A stretch of 6,534 nucleotides of DNA from Planctomycetota bacterium (GTDB lineage: Bacteria > Planctomycetota > MHYJ01 > JACPRB01), in contig JACQFK010000028.1 of NCBI GenBank assembly GCA_016200125.1, forward strand, positions 1 to 6,534, written 5' to 3'. How positions within the stretch are numbered: position 1 is the first letter of the stretch; each line of letters begins with the position of its first letter. The position numbers and the translations under genes are program-made. Positions 1 through 5,366 of the stretch are shown here, in pieces. The notes below the pieces were generated by a model. That model was not told the origin of the DNA and made no database searches. It worked only from the letters and a program-made list of their open reading frames with translations.

Positions 1-337
1 GGATCACGGGCACCGGGCAGCTCGTGATGACCTTCTCGGAGACGATCGCGCTCGCTCCGCGGCGGATGGCGTCGTCGATGAACGCGTTGCCGTCCTGCTT
101 GTTTCCCGGCACCGCGACGAAGACGGAGCCGCTCGTGACGGAGCGGGAGTCGCAGGTGATCGCGCGGATCTCGGCCTCGCGGAAGTTCACCCGCTCGCCC
201 GGGAACGACTCGAGAAGATCGCTGAGTTTGACGCCCATCTTGCCCCCCTCTTTCCGACGTGGATACCAGACGCGTCCGGTGTGCAGGTAGATGTGCCGCA
301 GCCAGGCGGGCACGGAACGCCGACCCTCGGTCGACAT
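1..337 (-). CDS. murE: MurE, UDP-MurNAc-tripeptide ligase, N-terminal part (truncated by window edge)
   Basis: MurE is a cytoplasmic ATP-dependent ligase that adds the third amino acid (meso-diaminopimelate or lysine) to UDP-MurNAc-L-Ala-D-Glu. Only the first ~112 codons are here. What is seen is the family's N-terminal UDP-binding domain: LSDLLES, then ITCDSRSVTSGSVFVAVPG, then GNAFIDDAIRRGASAIVSE, close to the E. coli pattern LRDLL...DSR...GDLFVAV. The ATP-binding and substrate-deciding motifs lie outside the window. Two in-frame ATG starts exist. The one at 238 gives the usual family N-terminus and follows AGAGGGGGG. The one at 337 adds 33 Arg/Trp-rich residues, follows AGGAG with a 10-nt spacer, and its codons have high GC at third positions, so I give the longer form while treating the start as undecided. 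It lies downstream of ftsI, as in standard dcw clusters. Confidence 0.9.
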   Translation of the reverse strand, partial: MSTEGRRSVPAWLRHIYLHTGRVWYPRRKEGGKMGVKLSDLLESFPGERVNFREAEIRAITCDSRSVTSGSVFVAVPGNKQDGNAFIDDAIRRGASAIVSEKVITSCPVPVI

Positions 338-360
338 GAATCCCCCTCTCCTATCACCGT

Positions 361-424
361 ACCAAGTACCAAGGACCAAGTACCAGGAGCCTCTCCTGGT
401 ACCTCGTCCCTGGTCCCTGGTACC
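361..424. repeat. Period-7 repeats arranged as an imperfect inverted repeat between ftsI and murE
   Basis: The left half reads as four 7-bp units: ACCAAGT, ACCAAGG, ACCAAGT, ACCAGGA (361-388). The right half reads as units of CCTGGTA or CCTGGTC type (395-424). The two halves are inverted copies. A perfect 10-bp stem (380-389 with 393-402) closes on a 3-nt loop, CCT, and pairing continues outward imperfectly to about 361/421. The element begins at the ftsI stop codon and ends about 24 nt before the longer murE start. No T-run follows on the minus strand, so it is not a standard intrinsic terminator. It could slow RNA decay or modulate murE expression relative to ftsI, but that is inference. 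Confidence 0.85.
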
Positions 425-2130
425 TACTTCGCGTGGACCAGGCCGCGCTGGATGATCTTCCCCACCACCGGCGCGGCCACCGCGCCGCCGTAGTACGAGC
501 CCCCCTGGGGCTCATCCAGGACCACGGCGATGCAGAGCTTCGCGTCGTCCGCGGGCGCGAACCCGACAAAGGACGCGATGTACTTCTCGTGCGTGTACTG
601 CTTGGTCCGCGGATCGATCTTCTGCGACGTGCCGGTCTTGCCCGCCACCCGGACGCCGGCGACCGCGGCCTTCTTGCCGGTGCCTTCCTTCACGACCCCT
701 TCCAGGATCTCGATCATCTCCTTCGAGGACTTCTCGCCGATCACCCGGCGGACCGCCTGGGGCCCGTTGTCGACGATCAGGGCCCCGCCGGTCGACGACA
801 CCCGGCGGACGACGTAAGGCCGGTAGAGGGTGACGCCGTTGGCGATCGCGGACATCGCCGCGCAGAGCTGGAGCGGGGTCACCGAGATCTCGTGGCCCAT
901 GGGGACCGAAGTCTCCGAGTAGATCGTCCACTTCGACAGCGGGAAGAGCAGGCCGGAGTCCTCGGCCGGCAGGTCGACGCCCGACCGCTCGCCGAAGCCC
1001 CAGCGCTTCATGCACTCGTAGAGCCGCTTCTGGCCCAGCGTCAGCGCGCCGACCTTCGCGGCGCCGATGTTCGAGGAGAACTTGATGACGTCGGCGAGCG
1101 TGATCTTCGCGTAGGGGTGGTGGTCGTGCAGCGTGCGCGGCCCGTGATGCCAGAGGCCGTTCTCGCAGTCGATCATCGTCTCGGGCCGGATGAGGCCCAG
1201 GTCGAGCGCATAGGCGCAGGTGAAGGGCTTGAGCGTCGATCCGGGCTCGTAGGGGAAGGTGACGACGCGGTTGAGGCGGGCCTCGGCCCGCGCCTCGCCG
1301 GGCTTGTTGGGATCGTAGGTGGGACGGTTCGCGAGGGCGAGGATCTCGCCCGTGCGGGGGTTCATGACCACGGCGACGGCCCACTTCGGATGGTGCTCGG
1401 CGCAGGCCGCTTCGAGCTCCTCCTCGACGATGTTCTGGAGCAGGAGGTCGATCGTCAGGACCGCCTGGGTGCTGTCGAGATCCAGATCGCCCGTGCCGAG
1501 GATCTGCTGCTTGCCGTCGCGGGAGATGTGGATCGTGCGCGCCGGCTGGTCCAGGAACTGCGACAGCGACCGCTCCAGGCCCTCCTTCTGGCCGGGCTCG
1601 AGGCTGTCGTGGCCGAGCACGGCGGCGAGCTTCGAGCCCTGGGGATACACGCGCTGGTACTCGGTCTTGAAGCCCAGCTTCACCTCGCTGTCCCGCTTGT
1701 CCTTCCGGCTGAAGGGCGGCAGGGTCAGAAGCCGCTCGACGCCGGCGATCTCCCCGGGCGTCAGGCGGTGCTTGAGCAGGGTGAACTTGCGGCCGTGGCG
1801 GCCGGACAGCTGGTCGAGCAGCAGCGGCTCGATCATCCCGAGCACCGGGGCGAGGGCCTTCGCGGCCGCTTCCTTGTCGGCGATGACCGAGGGGTTCACC
1901 CAGACGGCCTTGGTGGGCGTGGAGACGGCGAGGATCTGGCCGTTCTTGTCGTAGATGGTCCCGGGCGGCGTGTCCACGGTCAGGGTGCCCCGGGTCTGCG
2001 CGTCGCGCAGGCCGAGCTGCCTCTCGTGGGCCCGGATCTGCACGCAGTAGAGGCGGGTGATCAGGCTGAGGAAGATGACGCAGAAGAAGACGTGAAGGAC
2101 GGCGGCGCGGCGGCGCGAGGACTGATCCAC
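424..2130 (-). CDS. ftsI: FtsI / PBP3-type septal peptidoglycan transpeptidase (class B PBP)
   Basis: This is the membrane-anchored class B penicillin-binding protein that cross-links septal peptidoglycan. It works with FtsW (glycan polymerisation) and FtsL/FtsQ/FtsB. The 568-aa product has a single membrane segment at about residues 11-30, then a pedestal domain with TPPGTIYDKNG (55-64). The transpeptidase domain carries all three signature motifs: STLK with nucleophile Ser298 (in YEPGSTLKPF), SSN at 352-354, and KTGT at 498-501. No PASTA domain follows, and the length is normal for FtsI. In the pedestal motif, Pro occupies the place usually held by Arg (RGxIYDRNG in the family). The start is GTG: an in-frame TAG 18 nt upstream excludes a longer form, and GGGGG lies 4 nt before it. 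It follows ftsL closely and precedes murE. The related stage-specific SpoVD group is less likely given the lack of PASTA and the diderm context. Confidence 0.95.
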   Translation of the reverse strand: MDQSSRRRAAVLHVFFCVIFLSLITRLYCVQIRAHERQLGLRDAQTRGTLTVDTPPGTIYDKNGQILAVSTPTKAVWVNPSVIADKEAAAKALAPVLGMIEPLLLDQLSGRHGRKFTLLKHRLTPGEIAGVERLLTLPPFSRKDKRDSEVKLGFKTEYQRVYPQGSKLAAVLGHDSLEPGQKEGLERSLSQFLDQPARTIHISRDGKQQILGTGDLDLDSTQAVLTIDLLLQNIVEEELEAACAEHHPKWAVAVVMNPRTGEILALANRPTYDPNKPGEARAEARLNRVVTFPYEPGSTLKPFTCAYALDLGLIRPETMIDCENGLWHHGPRTLHDHHPYAKITLADVIKFSSNIGAAKVGALTLGQKRLYECMKRWGFGERSGVDLPAEDSGLLFPLSKWTIYSETSVPMGHEISVTPLQLCAAMSAIANGVTLYRPYVVRRVSSTGGALIVDNGPQAVRRVIGEKSSKEMIEILEGVVKEGTGKKAAVAGVRVAGKTGTSQKIDPRTKQYTHEKYIASFVGFAPADDAKLCIAVVLDEPQGGSYYGGAVAAPVVGKIIQRGLVHAK

Positions 2131-2148
2131 ACTACCCCCGGGAGTTTC

Positions 2149-2451
2149 CTAATGGCGCGGCGCGGACGGCACGGGCTTCGGACCATTCGGCGGCGCGCCG
2201 GCCAGGGCTTCGTTCTCGATCGCGTGGAGGCTGATGCCCATCGACGCGGCGCGGGCGGCGACGCGGTCGGGGCGCCGGGACTGGGCGACGGTTCCGAGCA
2301 GCGCGCGGTTCTCGACCGCGAGCTTCCGGAGTTCGCTCTGCTTGCGGGCCAGGTCGTAGCGGGAGAGGGTGGCGCGGAGCGGGCCGGAGACGGCCAGCAG
2401 GGCGAGATTGAGCAGGATGACGACGATGAGAGACGCGCGAACAGCCTTCAC
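2149..2451 (-). CDS. ftsL: FtsL-like divisome protein
   Basis: FtsL is a small bitopic membrane protein that pairs with FtsB through a coiled coil and activates FtsWI at the septum. The 100-aa product has a short positively charged N-terminus (MKAVR), one hydrophobic helix at about 7-23, and a heptad-like coiled-coil stretch at about 29-60 (SRYDLARKQSELRKLAVENR). The helix is followed by RPDRVAARAASMGI (60-73), matching the 'pdrIe..A...LGm' ending seen across FtsL proteins. The tail is Pro-rich. Sequence conservation in FtsL is low, so the call rests on topology plus position between rsmH and ftsI. The start is GTG, with GGGGGAAG upstream. It is in the same reading frame as ftsI, separated by one TAG and 18 nt. 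Confidence 0.85.
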   Translation of the reverse strand: MKAVRASLIVVILLNLALLAVSGPLRATLSRYDLARKQSELRKLAVENRALLGTVAQSRRPDRVAARAASMGISLHAIENEALAGAPPNGPKPVPSAPRH

Positions 2452-2521
2452 GATGCTTCCCCCCGAACCAACCCGTCCCTCTCCAGGACCAGGCCCTTGT
2501 CCCGCCGAAGCGAACCTTCCG

Positions 2522-2537
2522 GTCCGCGAAGGCGGAC
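2522..2537. other. Short perfect hairpin just after rsmH
   Basis: GTCCGC and GCGGAC form a perfect 6-bp GC-rich stem around the 4-base loop GAAG (CTTC on the minus strand). It starts 2 nt beyond the rsmH stop codon. There is no T-run, so it is probably not a terminator. It may stabilise the 3' end of the rsmH segment of the operon mRNA. The rest of the 88-nt rsmH-ftsL gap shows only the ftsL ribosome binding site. Confidence 0.4.
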
Positions 2538-2539
2538 GA

Positions 2540-3406
2540 CTACAATTTTTCGATGACGCGCAGCTTCGCGCTGCGGGCGCGCTGGTTGTCCAGGACCTCG
2601 CTGCGCGCCGCGCGGACCGGCTTCTTCGTCACGATCCGCATCCCCCCGCCCGCCGCCTTTTCCTTGAAGGCCCGCTTCACCAGGCGGTCCTCCAGCGAGT
2701 GGAAGGAGATCACGGCGCCCCTCGCGCCGCTCCCCAGATATCTATCGAATACTTCCAGGAACTTCTTGAGGTTTTCCAGCTCCCCGTTGACGGCGATCCG
2801 AAGGGCCTGGAAGACCCGGGTCGCGGGATGAGTCCGCCCCCGCCTCCCCAGGAGGCGTTCGACGAAATCACCCAGCGCCCGGGTCGATTCCAGGATGTCG
2901 CTCCCCGGCTCCCCCCTTGCTCTCACGATCGCTGCCGCGATCTTGCGGGCGCGCGGCTCTTCGCCGTACTCCCGGAAGATCATCTCCAAGTCCCTCTCTC
3001 CAGAGCCTTGGATCAGCTCGCGCGCCGTCCTCGGGATCTGCGGCGACATGCGCATGTCCAGAGGACCTTCGCGCTGGAAGCTGAACCCCCTCGAAGCGGT
3101 GTCGAATTGAAGCGATGAGACGCCCAGGTCGAGCAGGATGCCGTCCACGACGGCCAGTTTCAGACTTTCAAGGATCAGCGGGAGGTTCGCGTAACTGTCG
3201 CGGACGATCGTCGCGGACGGACCGAGTCTCTCGGCCGCCCGCGCCGCCGCGTCGTCGTCCCATTCGATGCCGACGACCCGGCCTCCCCGGCGCGCGATCT
3301 GCTCCGCATGCCCTCCCAGGCCGAGCGTCGCGTCCACGTAGACGCCGCCCGGCCGCGGCCGGAGCAGGTCGATCACCTCACGACAAAGAACAGGCTGGTG
3401 CTGCAA
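2540..3406 (-). CDS. rsmH: RsmH (MraW), 16S rRNA m4C1402 methyltransferase
   Basis: RsmH methylates N4 of C1402 in the 16S rRNA decoding centre, using S-adenosylmethionine. From the chosen start the product is 288 aa (family about 300-315). Visible motifs in order: QPVLCREVIDLL (4-15), the SAM-binding loop DATLGLGGHA (25-34), GIEWDDD (46-52), LDLGVSS (92-98), LDMRM (116-120), THPATRVFQALRI (192-204), SFHSLEDRLVK (234-244) and NQRARSAKLR (274-283). The frame stays open upstream to 3610, overlapping the preceding gene. Start candidates are TTG at 3406, with AGGG 7 nt upstream and the conserved N-terminus beginning at once, and TTG at 3466, with GGGAGG 7 nt upstream and 20 extra unconserved residues (308 aa). 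I prefer 3406 by conservation. No ATG is available near the conserved start. The context mraZ-x-rsmH-ftsL-ftsI is classical apart from the extra gene upstream. Confidence 0.95.
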   Translation of the reverse strand: MQHQPVLCREVIDLLRPRPGGVYVDATLGLGGHAEQIARRGGRVVGIEWDDDAAARAAERLGPSATIVRDSYANLPLILESLKLAVVDGILLDLGVSSLQFDTASRGFSFQREGPLDMRMSPQIPRTARELIQGSGERDLEMIFREYGEEPRARKIAAAIVRARGEPGSDILESTRALGDFVERLLGRRGRTHPATRVFQALRIAVNGELENLKKFLEVFDRYLGSGARGAVISFHSLEDRLVKRAFKEKAAGGGMRIVTKKPVRAARSEVLDNQRARSAKLRVIEKL

Positions 3407-3528
3407 ACGAGCGCCCTGATGAGGTGAGTTGAACGGTGCGCAGGGCTCCCCCCTCTCTCCGGACAACCTTGCCCCTCCCACCCATCGGCCCTCACCTCGC
3501 CGGGACGCTCGCGTCCGGCTCCCTCGAT

Positions 3529-3789
3529 CTACAGGAAGCTTGCCGCGCTCCGGAACGACGCGGAGCGCACGGGCTTCGCCTTCAGCCCGACCAACGCCAT
3601 CAGCTCCCACATGCGCTCGCTCACGTCCACCGAGGGCGCGATCGACCGCACACGCATGAGCCGCTGGTAGATGTCCGCCAGGGCCGTCGCGATTTGCTCC
3701 GCCTCGTCACGCCGAGGCCGCCGATCGCCCAGCCCCGCCAGGAACTCTTTGACCACCTCGAAAGAGTCCTTCCCCCCTTCTCCTGCCAT
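3529..3789 (-). CDS. Uncharacterised 86-aa protein between mraZ and rsmH
   Basis: I do not recognise this gene. The product is small and soluble, and predicted mostly helical by eye. Residues about 8-20 (DSFEVVKEFLAGL) and about 29-46 (EAEQIATALADIYQRLMR) look like amphipathic helices, followed by ERMWELMALVGL and a basic, Ser-rich tail (KAKPVRSASFRSAASFL). There are no cysteines, no membrane segment and no clear catalytic motif. Support for coding comes from a strong ribosome binding site (GAGGAGGGGG, 3 nt before the ATG), protein-like composition, and tight placement 30 nt after mraZ. In well-studied clusters rsmH follows mraZ directly, so this is an insertion in the operon. A role in division or cell wall synthesis is suggested only by location. 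Confidence 0.75.
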   Translation of the reverse strand: MAGEGGKDSFEVVKEFLAGLGDRRPRRDEAEQIATALADIYQRLMRVRSIAPSVDVSERMWELMALVGLKAKPVRSASFRSAASFL

Positions 3790-3819
3790 GACCCCCTCCT
3801 CTCTCGTCCGGGGACCGCG

Positions 3820-4284
3820 CTAGTCTTTCGACTCGGGGTTCGGCCACATCGCACGGCTGCGATCGCCGATCTCCTCGTCCAAGCTCTCCGTCGCCGCCCG
3901 GTATTCGCCCACGTTCCAGACTTCGATCCAATCCACGTTGCCGACCATGAGCACGTCTTTCTTGAGGCCCGCGTACTCCATCAGCTTCAGCGGGAGCACC
4001 AGCCGGCTCTGGGCGTCGAGGCTGCAGAACTCGCCCCGCGACGCGAAGAACCGCATGTAGCGGGCGGGATCCTTCGCCTTGTTCGCTTCGGCCCGGAGCT
4101 TCGATTCAACCAGCTTCCATCCGGTCCGGGTGTAGAGCCGGAGGCAGTGTTCGCCGGAGACGGGGCTGGCCACCACGAAGAAGCCCTTCTTGTCCTCGAC
4201 GTCGGTGACAAAAGCACGGAATTTGGAGGGAAGAACCAGCCGATTCTTTTCGTCGATCGCGTGGGTGAACTCGCCTAGAAACAC
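3820..4284 (-). CDS. mraZ: MraZ, transcriptional regulator of the dcw cluster
   Basis: MraZ is a DNA-binding protein with two AbrB/SpoVT-like half-domains that forms a ring and represses its own operon in E. coli. The 154-aa product (E. coli 152) shows both signature copies: FTHAIDEKNRLVLPSKFR at 6-23 (DxxxR at D11/R15) and CSLDAQSRLVLPLKL at 87-101 (DxxxR at D90/R94). The start is GTG, preceded by AGAAGG with an 8-nt spacer. A three-repeat GTGGG operator lies 32 nt upstream, which fits autoregulation. It is the first gene of the minus-strand cluster. Confidence 0.95.
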   Translation of the reverse strand: MFLGEFTHAIDEKNRLVLPSKFRAFVTDVEDKKGFFVVASPVSGEHCLRLYTRTGWKLVESKLRAEANKAKDPARYMRFFASRGEFCSLDAQSRLVLPLKLMEYAGLKKDVLMVGNVDWIEVWNVGEYRAATESLDEEIGDRSRAMWPNPESKD

Positions 4285-4315
4285 AGGGATTACCTTCTAT
4301 TCTGCTCTATCGAAG

Positions 4316-4340
4316 CCCACCGACACCCACTTTGTCCCAC
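4316..4340 (-). promoter_or_regulatory. MraZ box: three GTGGG repeats with 10-bp period
   Basis: On the minus strand GTGGG occurs three times (4340-4336, 4330-4326, 4320-4316), separated by exactly 5 nt each time. Direct (G)TGGG repeats about one helical turn apart are the known target of MraZ in several bacteria. The site sits between the upstream terminator-like hairpin and the mraZ ribosome binding site, so MraZ bound here would block initiation or early transcription of the whole cluster. Confidence 0.9.
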
Positions 4341-4350
4341 CTATCCGGAC

Positions 4351-4376
4351 AAAAAAGCGGCTGACCCGGTCAGCCG
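4351..4376 (-). terminator. Intrinsic terminator-like hairpin upstream of mraZ
   Basis: A perfect palindrome at 4358-4376 has arms CGGCTGACC and GGTCAGCCG (9 bp around one base; realistically a 7-bp stem with a 5-nt loop). On the minus strand one C and then six T follow (4356-4351), the form of a Rho-independent terminator for minus-strand transcripts. It lies 66 nt upstream of the mraZ start and ahead of the MraZ box. No minus-strand gene ends nearby: the nearest is lpxH, more than 1.1 kb away. It therefore either stops read-through from lpxH or ends a short leader or small RNA. Confidence 0.75.
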
Positions 4377-4395
4377 TCGGATGTAGCCTATCACA

Positions 4396-4430
4396 CGACC
4401 CCTGCAAAGCAAGAAAAAATCAGAGGGTCG
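4396..4430 (-). other. Hairpin in the mraZ upstream region
   Basis: CGACCCCTG (4396-4404) pairs with CAGAGGGTCG (4421-4430), giving a 9-bp stem with one bulged base. The 16-nt loop is U-rich in the minus-strand RNA. It lies 19 nt before the terminator-like hairpin on the minus strand and could be part of the same folded transcript. Confidence 0.45.
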
Positions 4431-4456
4431 GAACCGGCGAAAAAGGCCGCCCACAC

Positions 4457-4482
4457 AGGACATGCCAAATGCTACATGTCCT
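4457..4482. other. 8-bp perfect inverted repeat AGGACATG...CATGTCCT
   Basis: The arms AGGACATG (4457-4464) and CATGTCCT (4475-4482) are exact inverted copies separated by 10 nt. At the DNA level this is the shape of an operator for a dimeric regulator. At the RNA level it would be a stable hairpin. It lies between the G-quadruplex motif and the 4396-4430 hairpin in the divergent promoter region. I cannot name a regulator for it. Confidence 0.6.
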
Positions 4483-4486
4483 AGGG

Positions 4487-4507
4487 CCCCCACCCGCCCC
4501 ACCCCCC
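4487..4507 (-). other. G-quadruplex motif with all single-base loops
   Basis: On the minus strand four G-runs of 6, 4, 3 and 5 bases are separated by the single bases T, C and T. Each run has at least three G, so the stretch meets the standard G3N1-7 quadruplex rule with the shortest possible loops, a class known to form very stable parallel quadruplexes. It is about 190 bp from the plus-strand start and 200 bp from mraZ. Confidence 0.7.
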
Positions 4508-4515
4508 ATATATGG
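4506..4515. other. Perfect palindrome CCATATATGG beside the G-quadruplex motif
   Basis: This 10-bp perfect palindrome shares its first two bases with the C-rich strand of the quadruplex motif and opens the AT-rich patch that runs to 4529. It could be a regulator half-site pair or part of a promoter. No function can be assigned from sequence. Confidence 0.4.
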
Positions 4516-4697
4516 TGTTTTCTTAATATGCTCGCCGAGGGGCTTCGAAATGGAATTTTGCGTCCCATCTTGACACGCGCGCGAAATCGCAGCGGCCGTC
4601 GATCGACCGGAAATATCTGCACGCAGCCTCTGCGGCCGATCCGGGATTCTGCCGATAAATCTGACGGAGAGACAGTGTCAGGAAACGGAGGCCCGGG

Positions 4698-5324
4698 ATG
4701 AACGTCCTGATCTACGACGCGCCCATGTCGGTGTGTCACCTAGTGAAGTCGCTGCTCCTCACGCAGAAGCACCGGGCCGCGATTTCCACCGAGCCCGAGG
4801 AGGCGATCCTCAAGCTCGAAACGGGCCTCTTCGACATCCTCGTCTTCGGCCCCAGCGGCGCGCCCGCGGAGATGGCCGAGCACGTCGAGCGCGAGTTCCC
4901 CAACCTGCCCGTGGTGCTCGCGGGCGTTCCCGTCCAGGTGCCCTGCGCGGGCCAGGTGGCCGCGGTGATCCCCTCGCCCCTCTCCGCGCAGCGCCTCGTC
5001 AACGCCTTCATCCGCATCGACCGCTGGCGCGTCCAGCGCCTCCGCCGCCTCCCCTGCCAGCTCGCGGGCGGGGACGGCGTCGCCGTGCTCTGCAGCCTCG
5101 CCGAGCTCTCCGCCGATTCGCTCGTCGTCGCCGGCGAGGCGGACGAATTCCTCCGCCACTTCGGAAGCTCGATGCCCCGCCGCATCGAGGCGCGCGTCGC
5201 CGACACGATGCTCGCCGGCGAAGTGACGCGCGAGGAGACCGACCCGATCCAGCGCCTCCGCCGCGTCGCGGTCAAGCTCGACGGCGACCGCGCCCGCGAA
5301 ATCCTCGTGAAGCTGCTCAAGTAG
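4698..5324 (+). CDS. Uncharacterised protein: degenerate receiver domain plus possible PilZ-like C-terminal domain
   Basis: The N-terminal ~108 residues follow the order of a response-regulator receiver domain: MNVLIYD (1-7), FDILVFGP (45-52), PNLPVVLAG (68-76), VAAVIPSPLSAQRLVNAF (87-104). Every phosphorylation residue is changed: one of the usual acidic pair is Tyr6, the phospho-Asp position is Gly51, the Thr/Ser position is Ala75, and the conserved Lys before Pro94 is Ser93. An Arg-rich linker follows (DRWRVQRLRRLP, 108-119). The remaining ~90 residues alternate beta-strand-like stretches, somewhat like a PilZ domain with degraded c-di-GMP motifs; this second assignment is weak. The ATG has CGGAGG 6 nt upstream. 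It is divergent from mraZ, and a 61-aa zinc-ribbon gene follows after 42 nt, probably in the same transcript. A phosphorylation-independent signalling or scaffold protein is a reasonable inference; the true function is unknown. Confidence 0.8.
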   Translation: MNVLIYDAPMSVCHLVKSLLLTQKHRAAISTEPEEAILKLETGLFDILVFGPSGAPAEMAEHVEREFPNLPVVLAGVPVQVPCAGQVAAVIPSPLSAQRLVNAFIRIDRWRVQRLRRLPCQLAGGDGVAVLCSLAELSADSLVVAGEADEFLRHFGSSMPRRIEARVADTMLAGEVTREETDPIQRLRRVAVKLDGDRAREILVKLLK

Positions 5325-5366
5325 TCCAGGTTGTTTTTCCAGCTGGGATTCGAAGGGGGGAGAGAC

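Larger units (their letters stand above)
4285..4697. other. Divergent intergenic region between mraZ and the 208-aa gene
   Basis: No gene is supported here. The part nearest mraZ (4285-4515) is dense in structure: MraZ operator, terminator-like hairpin, two further hairpins, a G-quadruplex motif and an AT palindrome, each listed separately. The part nearest the plus-strand gene (4516-4697) shows an AT-rich patch (4516-4529), a TTGACA at 4570-4575 without a matching -10 box, and the ribosome binding site CGGAGG at 4686-4691. Promoters for both directions must lie in this region, but I cannot place a convincing -35/-10 pair for either. Confidence 0.7.

Noticed and set aside
361..424. Intrinsic terminator between ftsI and murE
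   Set aside because: The hairpin is real but no T-run follows on the minus strand, and murE is expected to be co-transcribed.
512..1384. A 290-codon minus-strand frame inside ftsI
   Set aside because: Different frame of the same strand as ftsI, Arg/Pro-rich shadow translation with no motif; ftsI has all catalytic motifs.
433..2556. A 707-codon open frame on the plus strand opposite ftsI and ftsL
   Set aside because: It is antisense to two clearly recognised genes, its translation is low-complexity Arg/Gly/Asp/Leu-rich with no family motif, and long shadow frames are expected in GC-rich DNA.
3407..3610. Longer rsmH form starting at GTG 3610 (356 aa)
   Set aside because: The extra 68 residues are Arg/Gly-rich without family similarity and would overlap the 86-aa gene by about 80 nt.
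3436..4278. A 280-codon plus-strand frame opposite mraZ and the 86-aa gene
   Set aside because: Antisense to mraZ, which is certain; no motif or initiation signal.
4351..4482. Known riboswitch class upstream of mraZ
   Set aside because: Hairpins and a terminator are visible but no conserved riboswitch core that I recognise, so no class is claimed.
4570..4575. Perfect TTGACA as a -35 box for the plus-strand gene
   Set aside because: The position 16-18 nt downstream is GC-only (CGGCCG region), so no -10 box pairs with it.
4341..4739. A 132-codon minus-strand frame across the divergent gap
   Set aside because: Translation looks random, it spans the terminator-like hairpin and G-rich motif, and no ribosome binding site is seen.
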